A stretch of 64,000 nt of DNA from a virus. Shown here one piece after another: positions 8,801-15,343 of the stretch. Position 1 is the stretch's first letter, and every line of letters starts with the position of its first letter. The translations under genes were made by a program, and so were the position numbers. Location: the IMG/VR virus record IMGVR_UViG_3300005265_000549, positions 25,202 through 89,201 of that record; one strand, 5' to 3'. The notes below the pieces were generated by a model. That model was given only the letters and a program-made list of their open reading frames with translations, was not told the DNA's origin and ran no database searches.

Positions 8801-9747
8801 AAGTTGAAGAAGTAGAATTAACTGAAAAAGAAATAGCTGAAAAAACTTATAATTTAAATAAAAAATATCATGCAGGAAAACATGGAAGTATTGGAATTCA
8901 ATTACTAAAAGAATTTAATGTATCATTACCTGAAGAAGAATGGAAAGCTTTTAGAGAAGAATGGAAAGATAAAGGTGATGGAATTTTATATCCTATGTTT
9001 CATGGAACAAATGGAACAGCTGCTTCAATGATTTTAAGATTTGGTTTTGCTATTTTATCTGTTAAAGAATTATCTTCAGCCGGTGGAAAATATGCTGGTA
9101 ATATGTTAGGTGCTGGTGTTTATACTGCTCCTAACATGGATAAAGTTGCTAATTATATTGGTGAACAAAATTATGGACAATTAGGTTCTATTGGATATTT
9201 ATTTGAAATTGATCAAACTTTAGGTGAAAAAAATAATCATTATCGAACAATGGGGCATGGTGGAGATAGAATTCGTTCACCTGAATATTGTTCTAAATAT
9301 CCTAGAAAACAATTAAAAATTGTAAAATGTTATAAAGCAGTAAAATCATCATTAAAACATATTTCAAAAACTGCTAGTAAAAATGGAGTAAAATTAGATG
9401 AAGCTTTTGAAAATCAAATACATAAAGGAATTTTAATGGAAAGTGATGAATTAGATATGATAATTGATGAAGGTTGGACTAATTTTATTTTTATGGATGG
9501 TTATATTCCTATTGGTAATAATGATGCTTTAAATTTCAGTTTTGTAACTTCTCAATTTTATGATGATATTCAAATTACACAAAATCAAGATGGTATAGTA
9601 TATTCAATAAAAAATGATATAGGTAATTTTGAAACTTTTAAAATTCCAGATACTTTTTTTGCTATTGAAGAAAAAGATCCTATTATATCAAAATTTTTAA
9701 ATATGACAAAAGATAAATTAATTATTGATAAAGAAGAAATAAAATGA
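5890..9747 (+). CDS. Large protein with C-terminal PARP-like ADP-ribosyltransferase domain
   Basis: 1285 residues. The first ~870 are helical, lysine/asparagine-rich and unrecognised. From about residue 1035 there is a PARP-type catalytic fold: MFHGTNGTAASMILRFGF (H1038, first NAD contact), then AGNMLGAGVYTAPNMDKVANY (G-x-Y element) and GYLFEIDQTLG. This is the H-Y arrangement of diphtheria-toxin/PARP enzymes, not the R-S-E set of T4 Alt. The third acidic residue cannot be placed with certainty. By analogy with T4 Alt, an injected enzyme that modifies host proteins (for example RNA polymerase) is plausible. MNSLNKLFENS is a weaker match to the packaging motif. The next gene, overlapping by 4 bases, is an NMNAT-like enzyme that could supply NAD+. 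Confidence 0.65.
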   Translation: MNSLNKLFENSLYSNDQEKSDFVNSEKLVHIAFWIGFLGPIFLYINSDNPVIKKYFKSDKKLRIDAITDDNNDTSLTLSLIKTSIPPALVNKITRFLVRLKSGQKIDEDLFKKEIFDPLYKKTINLTLSPQIKRTLKSYYNGNLSSLDVVKTFIINARRWKICNEFKFLARKCKIKGEVKISKDTSNDSNIIKKDNKDGASTDTTVIKPPIPAWENYLIDFASKINNKEIRAIFEEDLISYFKGEMYGQTYRNITFRNMDVFFDLVLSLDKNQLPDVKFNIRLMEIKSFHLPLILLSLNPKLTDKIKQTSFSNIEHTGLDYFNPIFYLMFFYKFSSARIITEKCFAEMSIDLYYNTIVKEMAANSKGIEFFTIDWIADFFFNNLYKLEDKDYFVSLIKFLINNLTSKEFIMLKSKVNDNLKNRLIKYGLYHLFEKLPIDKIKMYDFQQFIETIMSSSYSMNKIFEDYRKEYLPDNSLEEIKKIFLNQDFNDLDFSRLNNALSYISVYDPIFIEKLCEFFNNEKKIVDLIDKMIKNFNNNDNSLNRLRSHFIILFPNYFSEKERNEIFEKNIISLINVLQYCHDNKSLSNLENWKYEYCEKIINYLTNNNKFDKKENSIISNINLNLFKLFGDVWAKKLFSKFKDNFLKNYFLISSIYSKNKLKIEILRFSKILDKNIIFKIISDSDDNDQKELTLQKINELFITIVDKFDNSIDIESLEKIIETLNEKLEFSSDMNQYQKKFITIELLTKNIKYKNNKIIENFYVNLFKQNPGFFCKLNLKNLKDLEEIIKKHLSKKQIAEIFKNKSTEDIIGERFNINNINFINLIDDNDKKIEFFKKYINEYKRQVNSSLKRGGIIPKINNFAFDLYQKDPKIIDKLFDELDLSTKNQLFAELRTFVTIAPLLSNIHTSPVVPLKKLKSEDIRNALKYNKFEIAEVIKVRKRKGETYSETLKRTIKIADASQNKIPKQKVEEVELTEKEIAEKTYNLNKKYHAGKHGSIGIQLLKEFNVSLPEEEWKAFREEWKDKGDGILYPMFHGTNGTAASMILRFGFAILSVKELSSAGGKYAGNMLGAGVYTAPNMDKVANYIGEQNYGQLGSIGYLFEIDQTLGEKNNHYRTMGHGGDRIRSPEYCSKYPRKQLKIVKCYKAVKSSLKHISKTASKNGVKLDEAFENQIHKGILMESDELDMIIDEGWTNFIFMDGYIPIGNNDALNFSFVTSQFYDDIQITQNQDGIVYSIKNDIGNFETFKIPDTFFAIEEKDPIISKFLNMTKDKLIIDKEEIK

Positions 9748-10307
9748 TATCATTTAAAAAATATTTAGAAGAAGCACTTTCATTAGATAATGTAAATAAA
9801 ACACCTGGTAAAAATAAAGTTGTTGTAATGATGGGTCGTTTTCAACCACCGACTATCGCACATTTAGATATAATTGAAAAAGCATATAAAAAATATAAAC
9901 TTCCTGTTATTATTGCAATAGTAAAATCAAAAAATAAAAATTCACCTTTTTCAGTAGATATAATTAAAAAAATGATTAAAGAATCTATTAAAGGAAAAAT
10001 AGAATTTTTAGAACTTTCAAGTGGTTTTATTGGAGATTTTATTTCTCCATTAAGAGATAAAAATTTAGAACCAACAATTTTATTTGCTGGTTCTGATCGA
10101 ATAAAAAGTTATGAAAATCAAATTGAACGATATAAAGAATTATTTGATTTAAATTTAACAGTAGAAGAAATAAAACGAAATGATGATGATGTTTCAGCAT
10201 CAAAAGTCAGAGATGCTTTAAAGAATAATGATGAAGAAAGTTTTAAAAAATTAATGTCAAAAAATTTACATAAATATTTTAAAAAATTAAAAGGGATGAT
10301 GGTATGA
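9744..10307 (+). CDS. NadM-like nucleotidylyltransferase (NMN adenylyltransferase family)
   Basis: 187 residues. GRFQPPTIAHLDII (31-44) is the adenylyl/cytidylyltransferase signature with T-x-x-H, and DVSASKVRDAL near 160 matches the I-S-x-S/T-x-x-R motif that binds the nucleotide phosphates. Archaeal-type NadM (NMN + ATP to NAD+) is the closest family by motif; a cytidylyltransferase for another substrate is possible. It starts MISFKKYLEEA, the shared packaging-like motif, and overlaps the ADP-ribosyltransferase-like gene by ATGA, so the two are translated together. It may replenish NAD+ used by that enzyme or drained by host NAD-depleting defences; both are inferences. Confidence 0.7.
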   Translation: MISFKKYLEEALSLDNVNKTPGKNKVVVMMGRFQPPTIAHLDIIEKAYKKYKLPVIIAIVKSKNKNSPFSVDIIKKMIKESIKGKIEFLELSSGFIGDFISPLRDKNLEPTILFAGSDRIKSYENQIERYKELFDLNLTVEEIKRNDDDVSASKVRDALKNNDEESFKKLMSKNLHKYFKKLKGMMV

Positions 10308-10498
10308 AAACATATAAAGAGATTTTAAATGAAAGATTGGGAAAAGGTACTGGTAGAGAATTTGATGATGGTGAAGATACTTGTAAATGTCCTAAATGTG
10401 GATTTGAAACAGAACATAAAGCTGGAACTCCTTGTTTAGAAACAAAATGTCCTAAATGTGGAACAGCAATGAAAGGAAAAAGCAAAGTAAATGATTAA
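10304..10498 (+). CDS. Small zinc-ribbon protein, putatively packaged
   Basis: 64 residues. MKTYKEILNE at the start is the best example in this window of the T4 internal-protein targeting motif. The body carries two C-P-K-C-G knuckles (CPKCGFET and CPKCGTAM), about 22 residues apart, that should bind one zinc. No other domain is present, so it may bind nucleic acid or act as a structural add-on. It overlaps the NMNAT-like gene (ATGA) and the following gene, as part of one tight operon. Confidence 0.65.
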   Translation: MKTYKEILNERLGKGTGREFDDGEDTCKCPKCGFETEHKAGTPCLETKCPKCGTAMKGKSKVND

Positions 10499-10823
10499 TT
10501 ATAAAGAAATTCTAGAAGCAAAAAAGAAAACTGCAAGAGAATTGAAAAAAATTTTAGAAAGTTCTGATTTTGGTTATACAGAAGCTGGTGGAAATGGTCG
10601 ATGTAAAATTAAAGGTAAAAACCTTATTGTTTATAATTCTTATTGGGCAGGGAGCCAAAGACATCTTGATAATTTAATCAAATCTTGGTCTCCAAAAGGA
10701 TCAAATTATGAATATTTTAAAGAAGAAGGTTTTGATATAAAAATAATTAATTCTGGTTCTGAACCTAAAAGTAAAATTTATAAAGGTGAACCATCTGTTT
10801 GGGTTGAATTATCTGTAACTTGA
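10491..10823 (+). CDS. Hypothetical protein with capsid-targeting-like N-terminus
   Basis: 110 residues starting MINYKEILEAKK, then an alpha/beta domain (residues 20-110) with a WAGSQRHLDNLIKSW segment. I do not recognise the family. It is the last gene of the 9.7-10.8 kb overlap-linked group and ends in TGATAA. The following 160 bases hold a repeat shared with 33.6 kb and no gene. Confidence 0.5.
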   Translation: MINYKEILEAKKKTARELKKILESSDFGYTEAGGNGRCKIKGKNLIVYNSYWAGSQRHLDNLIKSWSPKGSNYEYFKEEGFDIKIINSGSEPKSKIYKGEPSVWVELSVT

Positions 10824-10879
10824 TAAAAATATCACTACTTTTTAAAAAAATCAAATGAATTACTTTTTTCTATTTTTTT

Positions 10880-10947
10880 ATTAATAAAATTAAATACTTA
10901 CAATACACTTTTTTCAAAAAAAGTAAAAACATACCAAGGTGTATGTT
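10880..10947 (-). repeat. Copy 1 of a duplicated intergenic element with promoter-like hexamers
   Basis: Bases 10880-10920 match 33617-33657 at 40 of 41 positions. A second shared block of 14 bases (CAAGGTGTATGTTA) follows at 10935-10948, after an extra 14 bases absent from the other copy. On the minus strand it contains TTGAAA (10912-10917), a 17-base spacer and TTTAAT (10889-10894). Here that promoter would point leftward, antisense to the plus-strand genes. Bases 10928-10934 and 10941-10947 also form a 7-bp hairpin. Confidence 0.55.
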
Positions 10948-10982
10948 AGATTTCTATAAATTTTAAATTAAAAGACTTTTTT

Positions 10983-11798
10983 ATGAAAAACTTTAAAGAT
11001 TACATTAGGTTACACGAATCATTAATTACTTTTGGTGGAAAGACTTTTCCAAAATTTAATAATATAGTAATTATTGCTGGTGGTCCCGCATCCGGAAAGA
11101 GTTTTATTAGAAAATATTTATTAGGTTTATCTGGAAAAATATTTGATGTTGATCAATTAAAAGATTTAACATTATTAACTATCGAATTAAAAAATAAAAT
11201 TAAAGAAAAGTTTGCTATTGATTTAGATAATTTTGATTTTAATGATGCTGAAAAAGTTTCTGAATTACATTCAATTTTGAGGGGAATGAAAATTCAAGAT
11301 AAAAAAATTAAAACTTTTCTTTTGAATACAGTAGGTAATAAAAATAAACCTAATATAATTTTTGATTTAACTTTAGATTCTTTATATTCATTAAATACTA
11401 TTACTAAATTAGTCATTCCTTATGGTTATGATAAAAAAAATATTCATATTGTTTGGGTTGTTAAAGAAATAAAAGAAGCTATTAAATTAAATAAAACAAG
11501 AGAAAGAAATATAGATCCAGATATTTTAATTAATAAACATGAAAATGTTGCTAATACATTCAAAAATATTTTATCAAATAAATCTAGATTTCAAAAATGG
11601 GTTGATGGTGATATTTGGGTTGTTTTTAATAAAACTGATGTTGATACTATTTTAAAAAATTCTGGAAATGGTGGTAGTTATATTGAAAAAGCATTAACAA
11701 TAAAAATTAAAGAACAGGGTAAAAAAATTAAAGATAGAAAAAGTATGGATAAAGATTTTTTACATAAATTATCTAAATATACTAAAAGACATTTTTAA
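10983..11798 (+). CDS. P-loop kinase-like (zeta-toxin/polynucleotide-kinase class) protein, putatively packaged
   Basis: 271 residues beginning MKNFKDYIRLHES, again the shared motif. Walker A is AGGPASGKSF (32-41), followed by FDVDQLK, a typical Asp after strand 2 in zeta-toxin and small-molecule kinases. NIIFDLT is a possible Walker B and NKTRERNIDPDIL a lid with arginines. The substrate is unknown. It stands alone between two intergenic regions, just before the 7-deazaguanine operon but behind its own leader. Kinases of this class are common in large myoviruses. Confidence 0.6.
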   Translation: MKNFKDYIRLHESLITFGGKTFPKFNNIVIIAGGPASGKSFIRKYLLGLSGKIFDVDQLKDLTLLTIELKNKIKEKFAIDLDNFDFNDAEKVSELHSILRGMKIQDKKIKTFLLNTVGNKNKPNIIFDLTLDSLYSLNTITKLVIPYGYDKKNIHIVWVVKEIKEAIKLNKTRERNIDPDILINKHENVANTFKNILSNKSRFQKWVDGDIWVVFNKTDVDTILKNSGNGGSYIEKALTIKIKEQGKKIKDRKSMDKDFLHKLSKYTKRHF

Positions 11799-11800
11799 AT

Positions 11801-11829
11801 TTTACATTTTTAATCATTTATTATATAAT
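11801..11829 (+). promoter_or_regulatory. Sigma70-like promoter for the 7-deazaguanine operon
   Basis: TTTACA at 11801-11806, exactly 17 bases, then TATAAT at 11824-11829. The same hexamers with the same spacing occur before the clamp gene (17113-17141). The ATG of the first operon gene is at 11859 with a strong GGAGG before it. This would be an early promoter read by host RNA polymerase. Confidence 0.6.
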
Positions 11830-11858
11830 TAATTAAAAACTTTTGAGGAGGAGTTTTT

Positions 11859-12365
11859 ATGATTATCAGAAAAAAGTATAAATTTGAATCCGCTCACATT
11901 GTCAGAAATTGTTCATCAATTCGTTGTTCAGAATCAATTCATGGTCACTCATATATTGTAGAAGTTTTTATAAAATCAAATCATTTAGATAATGGTCAGA
12001 TGGTCTACGATTTTGGTTTAATGACTCCAATTAAAAATTTTATTGATAGATTTGATCATTCATATGTTTTTTGGAAAGATGAAAGTTCAGATTTTAAAAA
12101 ATTTATTCGTCTTTTTTCTGATAGATGGATTGAAATGCCATTATCACCGACTGCTGAATGTTTTTCTTTAATATTTTTTAAATTTATAGATGAAATATTA
12201 AATAATACTAAATTTAAAAATGGTGAAAAACGAGTTGAACTTCATTCAGTAAGAGTACATGAAACAGCAACTGGTTATGCTGAATGTTTTAAAAATGATA
12301 TGCATCTTATTAATAAATATGAAACAGAAGATATTAAATTTAGTGAATCTATAATGAAAGGATAA
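11859..12365 (+). CDS. queD: 6-carboxy-tetrahydropterin synthase (QueD)
   Basis: 168 residues of the PTPS/QueD T-fold family. It converts dihydroneopterin triphosphate to CPH4, the second step from GTP to 7-deazaguanines. Zinc ligands are H13 (FESAHIV) and the HGH pair at 28-30; a candidate catalytic cysteine is C23 in CSESIHGH. QMVYDFGLM is the usual V-x-D-F strand, SPTAECF the T-x-E motif, and VHETATGYAE the substrate-anchoring glutamate. It is first in the operon, with the promoter 30 bases upstream, and 3 bases from queE. Confidence 0.88.
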   Translation: MIIRKKYKFESAHIVRNCSSIRCSESIHGHSYIVEVFIKSNHLDNGQMVYDFGLMTPIKNFIDRFDHSYVFWKDESSDFKKFIRLFSDRWIEMPLSPTAECFSLIFFKFIDEILNNTKFKNGEKRVELHSVRVHETATGYAECFKNDMHLINKYETEDIKFSESIMKG

Positions 12366-12368
12366 AAA

Positions 12369-13145
12369 ATGTTTGTTGATGAAATTTTTTATGGTTTACA
12401 AGGAGAAGGAAATCGTATGGGTTTCCCATCTGTTTTTATTAGAATAGGAGGATGTAATTTATGTTGCAAAGGATTTGGTTGTAAAACCATTTCACCAAAA
12501 ACAGGCGAAATATTATATGGTTGTGACACAATTCATGCAGCAAATACTGAACATTTTATTAGAACTTGGACAGATTATAAAAAATCTTTTGATATAATTA
12601 ATATTGTTTTAAATCAAGTTCCTAAAAATCGTCCTTATAATGAAGAAAGAGTTGATATTATTTTTACTGGTGGAGAACCATTTTTATTCCATAAAAATAA
12701 AATAATGATTGAAGTTGTTGAATATTTTATATCAAGAGGACATAAAGTTTATTTTGAAACTAATGGAACAATTAATATTGATTTTAATGAATTTGATATT
12801 TATAAAAAAGTTTCAATGAGTATAAGTGTAAAAATGAGCAATAGTGGTGAAGAAAAACGTAAAAGATGGAGACCAGAAGTCGTTAATAATTATCTAAAAC
12901 ATACTAAAGATTCTTATTTTAAATTTGTTATGAGTAAAGATAATTTAGAAAATGAAAGTGATGAAATTTTTGAATTTCTTAGTTTAGTTCCTACTTATGG
13001 AACAGTTTATTGTATGCCTAAAGGTGAAACTCAAAAAGAATTAAAAGAAAATAGTAAAGCAATTTATGAATTTGTTTCTAAACAAGGTTTTCGTTATTCA
13101 GATAGATTACATATTAGAATTTTTAGTGATAAAAGAGGAGTTTAA
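12369..13145 (+). CDS. queE: 7-carboxy-7-deazaguanine synthase (QueE), radical SAM
   Basis: 258 residues. QueE rearranges CPH4 to 7-carboxy-7-deazaguanine using SAM and a 4Fe-4S cluster. YGLQGEGNRMG is the QueE N-terminal signature. The cluster cysteines lie in GGCNLCCKGFGC (C29, C33, C38, plus C32), followed by YGCDT; FTGGEP is the SAM-binding GGE motif. The cysteine spacing and the GCDT segment look like the Campylobacterota-type enzyme rather than the Escherichia coli one, which hints at host range. It lies between QueD and a T-fold protein in one operon. Confidence 0.85.
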   Translation: MFVDEIFYGLQGEGNRMGFPSVFIRIGGCNLCCKGFGCKTISPKTGEILYGCDTIHAANTEHFIRTWTDYKKSFDIINIVLNQVPKNRPYNEERVDIIFTGGEPFLFHKNKIMIEVVEYFISRGHKVYFETNGTINIDFNEFDIYKKVSMSISVKMSNSGEEKRKRWRPEVVNNYLKHTKDSYFKFVMSKDNLENESDEIFEFLSLVPTYGTVYCMPKGETQKELKENSKAIYEFVSKQGFRYSDRLHIRIFSDKRGV

Positions 13146-13147
13146 AT

Positions 13148-13528
13148 ATGAATAAAAAACAATTTATTTTTACGACATTTCAACGTGAAGGATATCATTA
13201 TTATCCTGGAGCTAATATTAATTCAAAAACAGCAACAAATGATCGTTTTGATGTATCACATCTTGCTAATCTTCATATGCATTATTTTAATTTCAAAGTT
13301 TGGATTGAAGTCAAAGATACAAATAGAGAAATTGAATTTATTCAATTACGTCGATGGATTGAAGATTTATATACAAATGATACTTTAAAATTAGATTATA
13401 AATCTTGTGAAATGATTTCAGATGATTTATATTATGAATTAAGTAAAAAATATTCTAATTTAGAAATTAGAATTGAAATTAGTGAAGAAGGTATTAATGG
13501 AAGTTTTACTGAATATAAGGTTAATTAA
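13148..13528 (+). CDS. T-fold protein, QueD/PTPS-like
   Basis: 126 residues. The pattern follows the PTPS fold: an N-terminal strand ending in a histidine (REGYHYYPGA), DVSHLANLHMHYFNFKVWIEV in place of HGHNY-x-V-x-V, REIEFIQLRRWIEDLY in place of the V-x-D-F helix, SCEMISDDLYYEL in place of PTAEN, and EISEEGING near the end. The zinc histidines and the order are suggestive, but the protein is shorter than QueD. It may be a second pterin enzyme or a partner subunit. Its place in the operon, 2 bases after queE and 2 before the glycosyltransferase, ties it to base modification. Confidence 0.5.
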   Translation: MNKKQFIFTTFQREGYHYYPGANINSKTATNDRFDVSHLANLHMHYFNFKVWIEVKDTNREIEFIQLRRWIEDLYTNDTLKLDYKSCEMISDDLYYELSKKYSNLEIRIEISEEGINGSFTEYKVN

Positions 13529-13530
13529 TA

Positions 13531-14586
13531 ATGAAACAATTTATAATTTTTTCATTAGAACAATTAGAATCTAGATATACAAAAGAATGGTTTGATCATC
13601 TACCTTTATTATTTAATGATAAATTAGGTGATAAATTTGAAATTATTCAAATTAATGGTGAAACCACATCTAATGTTCCAACTCCTGGAGCATTTCTAGA
13701 TTTTGCCGCAACTAATTTATGGAAAAATGAACAAATAAATAAATTTTTTCATATGTTAGAAAATATAAAAAATGATGCTTTTATTTTATTTACTGATGCT
13801 TGGAATCCAACTATATTAGAAATAAAATATATTAAAGATTTATTGAAAAAAAATTGGACTATTATGTCTTTTTGGCATGCTGGATCTTATATTAATTCTG
13901 ATCCCTTAGGACAATTAATTTCAGATAAAAATTGGTCTTATTCAGCAGAATTATCATTTTTTCATGCTTGTGATTATAATATTTTTGCCACAAATGATCA
14001 TATAAAACAATTTAAAAAAGTATTAAATATAGGAGAAAATTTTAATCATAAAATAATTCGATCAGGATTTCCAATGGAATATATTCAAAAAATTCCTTTT
14101 CTTAATATTGGGAAAAAAAATACGATTGTTTTTGCTGCAAGAAATTCTCCTGAAAAACAACCTGAGATTTTTGATATAATTTCAAAAAAATGTCCAGAAT
14201 ATAAATGGGTTAATTGTCAACAAGAAAATTTTACAAAAAGTCAATATCATAATATTCTAGCAGAATCTAAAATATGTATTTCTTTTGCTTTATTAGAAAC
14301 TTTAGGAATTATTCAACATGAAGCCTTACAAGCTAGATCAATTCCTTTAGTTCCTAATCATTTATGTTATCCAGAAGAATATCTTCCTAATTGTAATTTT
14401 TTGTATGATGCTGATATCATAAAAGGTGAAATAAATTATTATAAAATTATTGAAATGATTCATAATTTCATAAATAATTATAATAAATATCAAAATGAAT
14501 TAGAAGAAAATTTAATATATCAAAGAAAAAATTATTTTTCATGTGATATTTTAATTCAAAAAATTAAAGGAGTTTATTATGAATGA
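13531..14586 (+). CDS. Glycosyltransferase (GT-B type)
   Basis: 351 residues. FILFTDAWNPTILEIKYI and SFWHAGSYINSDPLG belong to a phage/bacterial glycosyltransferase family. The second half has a GT-B nucleotide-sugar site: NTIVFAARNSPEKQPEIFDI, then SKICISFALLETLGIIQHEALQARSIPLVP, with the E-x(7)-E pattern (ETLGIIQHEAL). The acceptor is not shown by sequence. Because the gene lies inside the 7-deazaguanine operon, overlapping folE by 8 bases, glycosylation of the modified base in DNA is a reasonable inference; a protein or cell-surface target is the alternative. Confidence 0.65.
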   Translation: MKQFIIFSLEQLESRYTKEWFDHLPLLFNDKLGDKFEIIQINGETTSNVPTPGAFLDFAATNLWKNEQINKFFHMLENIKNDAFILFTDAWNPTILEIKYIKDLLKKNWTIMSFWHAGSYINSDPLGQLISDKNWSYSAELSFFHACDYNIFATNDHIKQFKKVLNIGENFNHKIIRSGFPMEYIQKIPFLNIGKKNTIVFAARNSPEKQPEIFDIISKKCPEYKWVNCQQENFTKSQYHNILAESKICISFALLETLGIIQHEALQARSIPLVPNHLCYPEEYLPNCNFLYDADIIKGEINYYKIIEMIHNFINNYNKYQNELEENLIYQRKNYFSCDILIQKIKGVYYE

Positions 14587-15343
14587 AAATTTTGAATCAA
14601 TAGATTTAAAAGAGTTTTTATTAAAACATTGGTATGAAAAATATCATAATTATGAAAACTTTGAAAAAACAATGAATAATTATAAAAATTTACCAATCTT
14701 TAAAGCTAATGAAAATGTTTTTGAAATGGGTTATAAATTTGATGATGAAACTCATTTTCTTATGCGAATGATAACACAATATTTTATTACACAAGCTTTT
14801 AAAGCTATGAAAATTGATATGAATGATGATAATATAGCTGAAAATTTTAATGAAGAAAACATTGGAACACCTGGGAGAATTGCAAAAATTTGGTGTGGTA
14901 AAAATACTGAAGATGATTCAGAATTAGGTAGTGGTAGATGGTGTAAACCACCAAGATTAGCAAAATTTAAAAATGTAAACGATCAACATTTTGTGATTGA
15001 AAAAACAATCGAATTGACTTCAAGTTGTTCACATCATTTTCTTCCTTTTAGTACATTATTTAATGATAGATCTTTTTGTACTATTAAATATATTCCTAAA
15101 GATTATGTTATTGGAATCAGTAAATTAAAAAGATTTATTAATGATTTTATTGCTAAAAGATTTTATTTGCAAGAAGATTTAACAAAAAATATTGGTGATG
15201 CTTTACAATATATTACACAATCTGATGATGTTTATGTTAAATTATATAAACTTCAACATAGTTGTGAAAAATTTCGTGGCGCTAAAGATTCTCAAGGTGC
15301 AATGACAACAGAATATAAAACAGGAAAATTTTTAAATGAATAA
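14579..15343 (+). CDS. folE: GTP cyclohydrolase I (FolE)
   Basis: 254 residues. The enzyme opens GTP to dihydroneopterin triphosphate, the first step toward 7-deazaguanine. Family motifs: GTPGRIAKIW, the zinc/catalytic ELTSSCSHHFLPF, YVIGISKLKRFINDFIAKRFYLQEDLT, and SCEKFRG near the end, supplying the last cysteine. It is a little longer than the usual ~220 residues because of an N-terminal extension and a GKNTEDDSELGSGRWCKPPR insert. It overlaps the glycosyltransferase and the DpdA-like gene by 8 bases each, so translation is coupled. Confidence 0.87.
   Translation: MNENFESIDLKEFLLKHWYEKYHNYENFEKTMNNYKNLPIFKANENVFEMGYKFDDETHFLMRMITQYFITQAFKAMKIDMNDDNIAENFNEENIGTPGRIAKIWCGKNTEDDSELGSGRWCKPPRLAKFKNVNDQHFVIEKTIELTSSCSHHFLPFSTLFNDRSFCTIKYIPKDYVIGISKLKRFINDFIAKRFYLQEDLTKNIGDALQYITQSDDVYVKLYKLQHSCEKFRGAKDSQGAMTTEYKTGKFLNE

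Noticed and set aside
11841-11857. Hairpin AAAAACT/AGTTTTT before queD as an RBS switch
   Set aside because: Only 7 A/T-rich pairs and the GGAGG lies in the loop, so the RBS would stay open.
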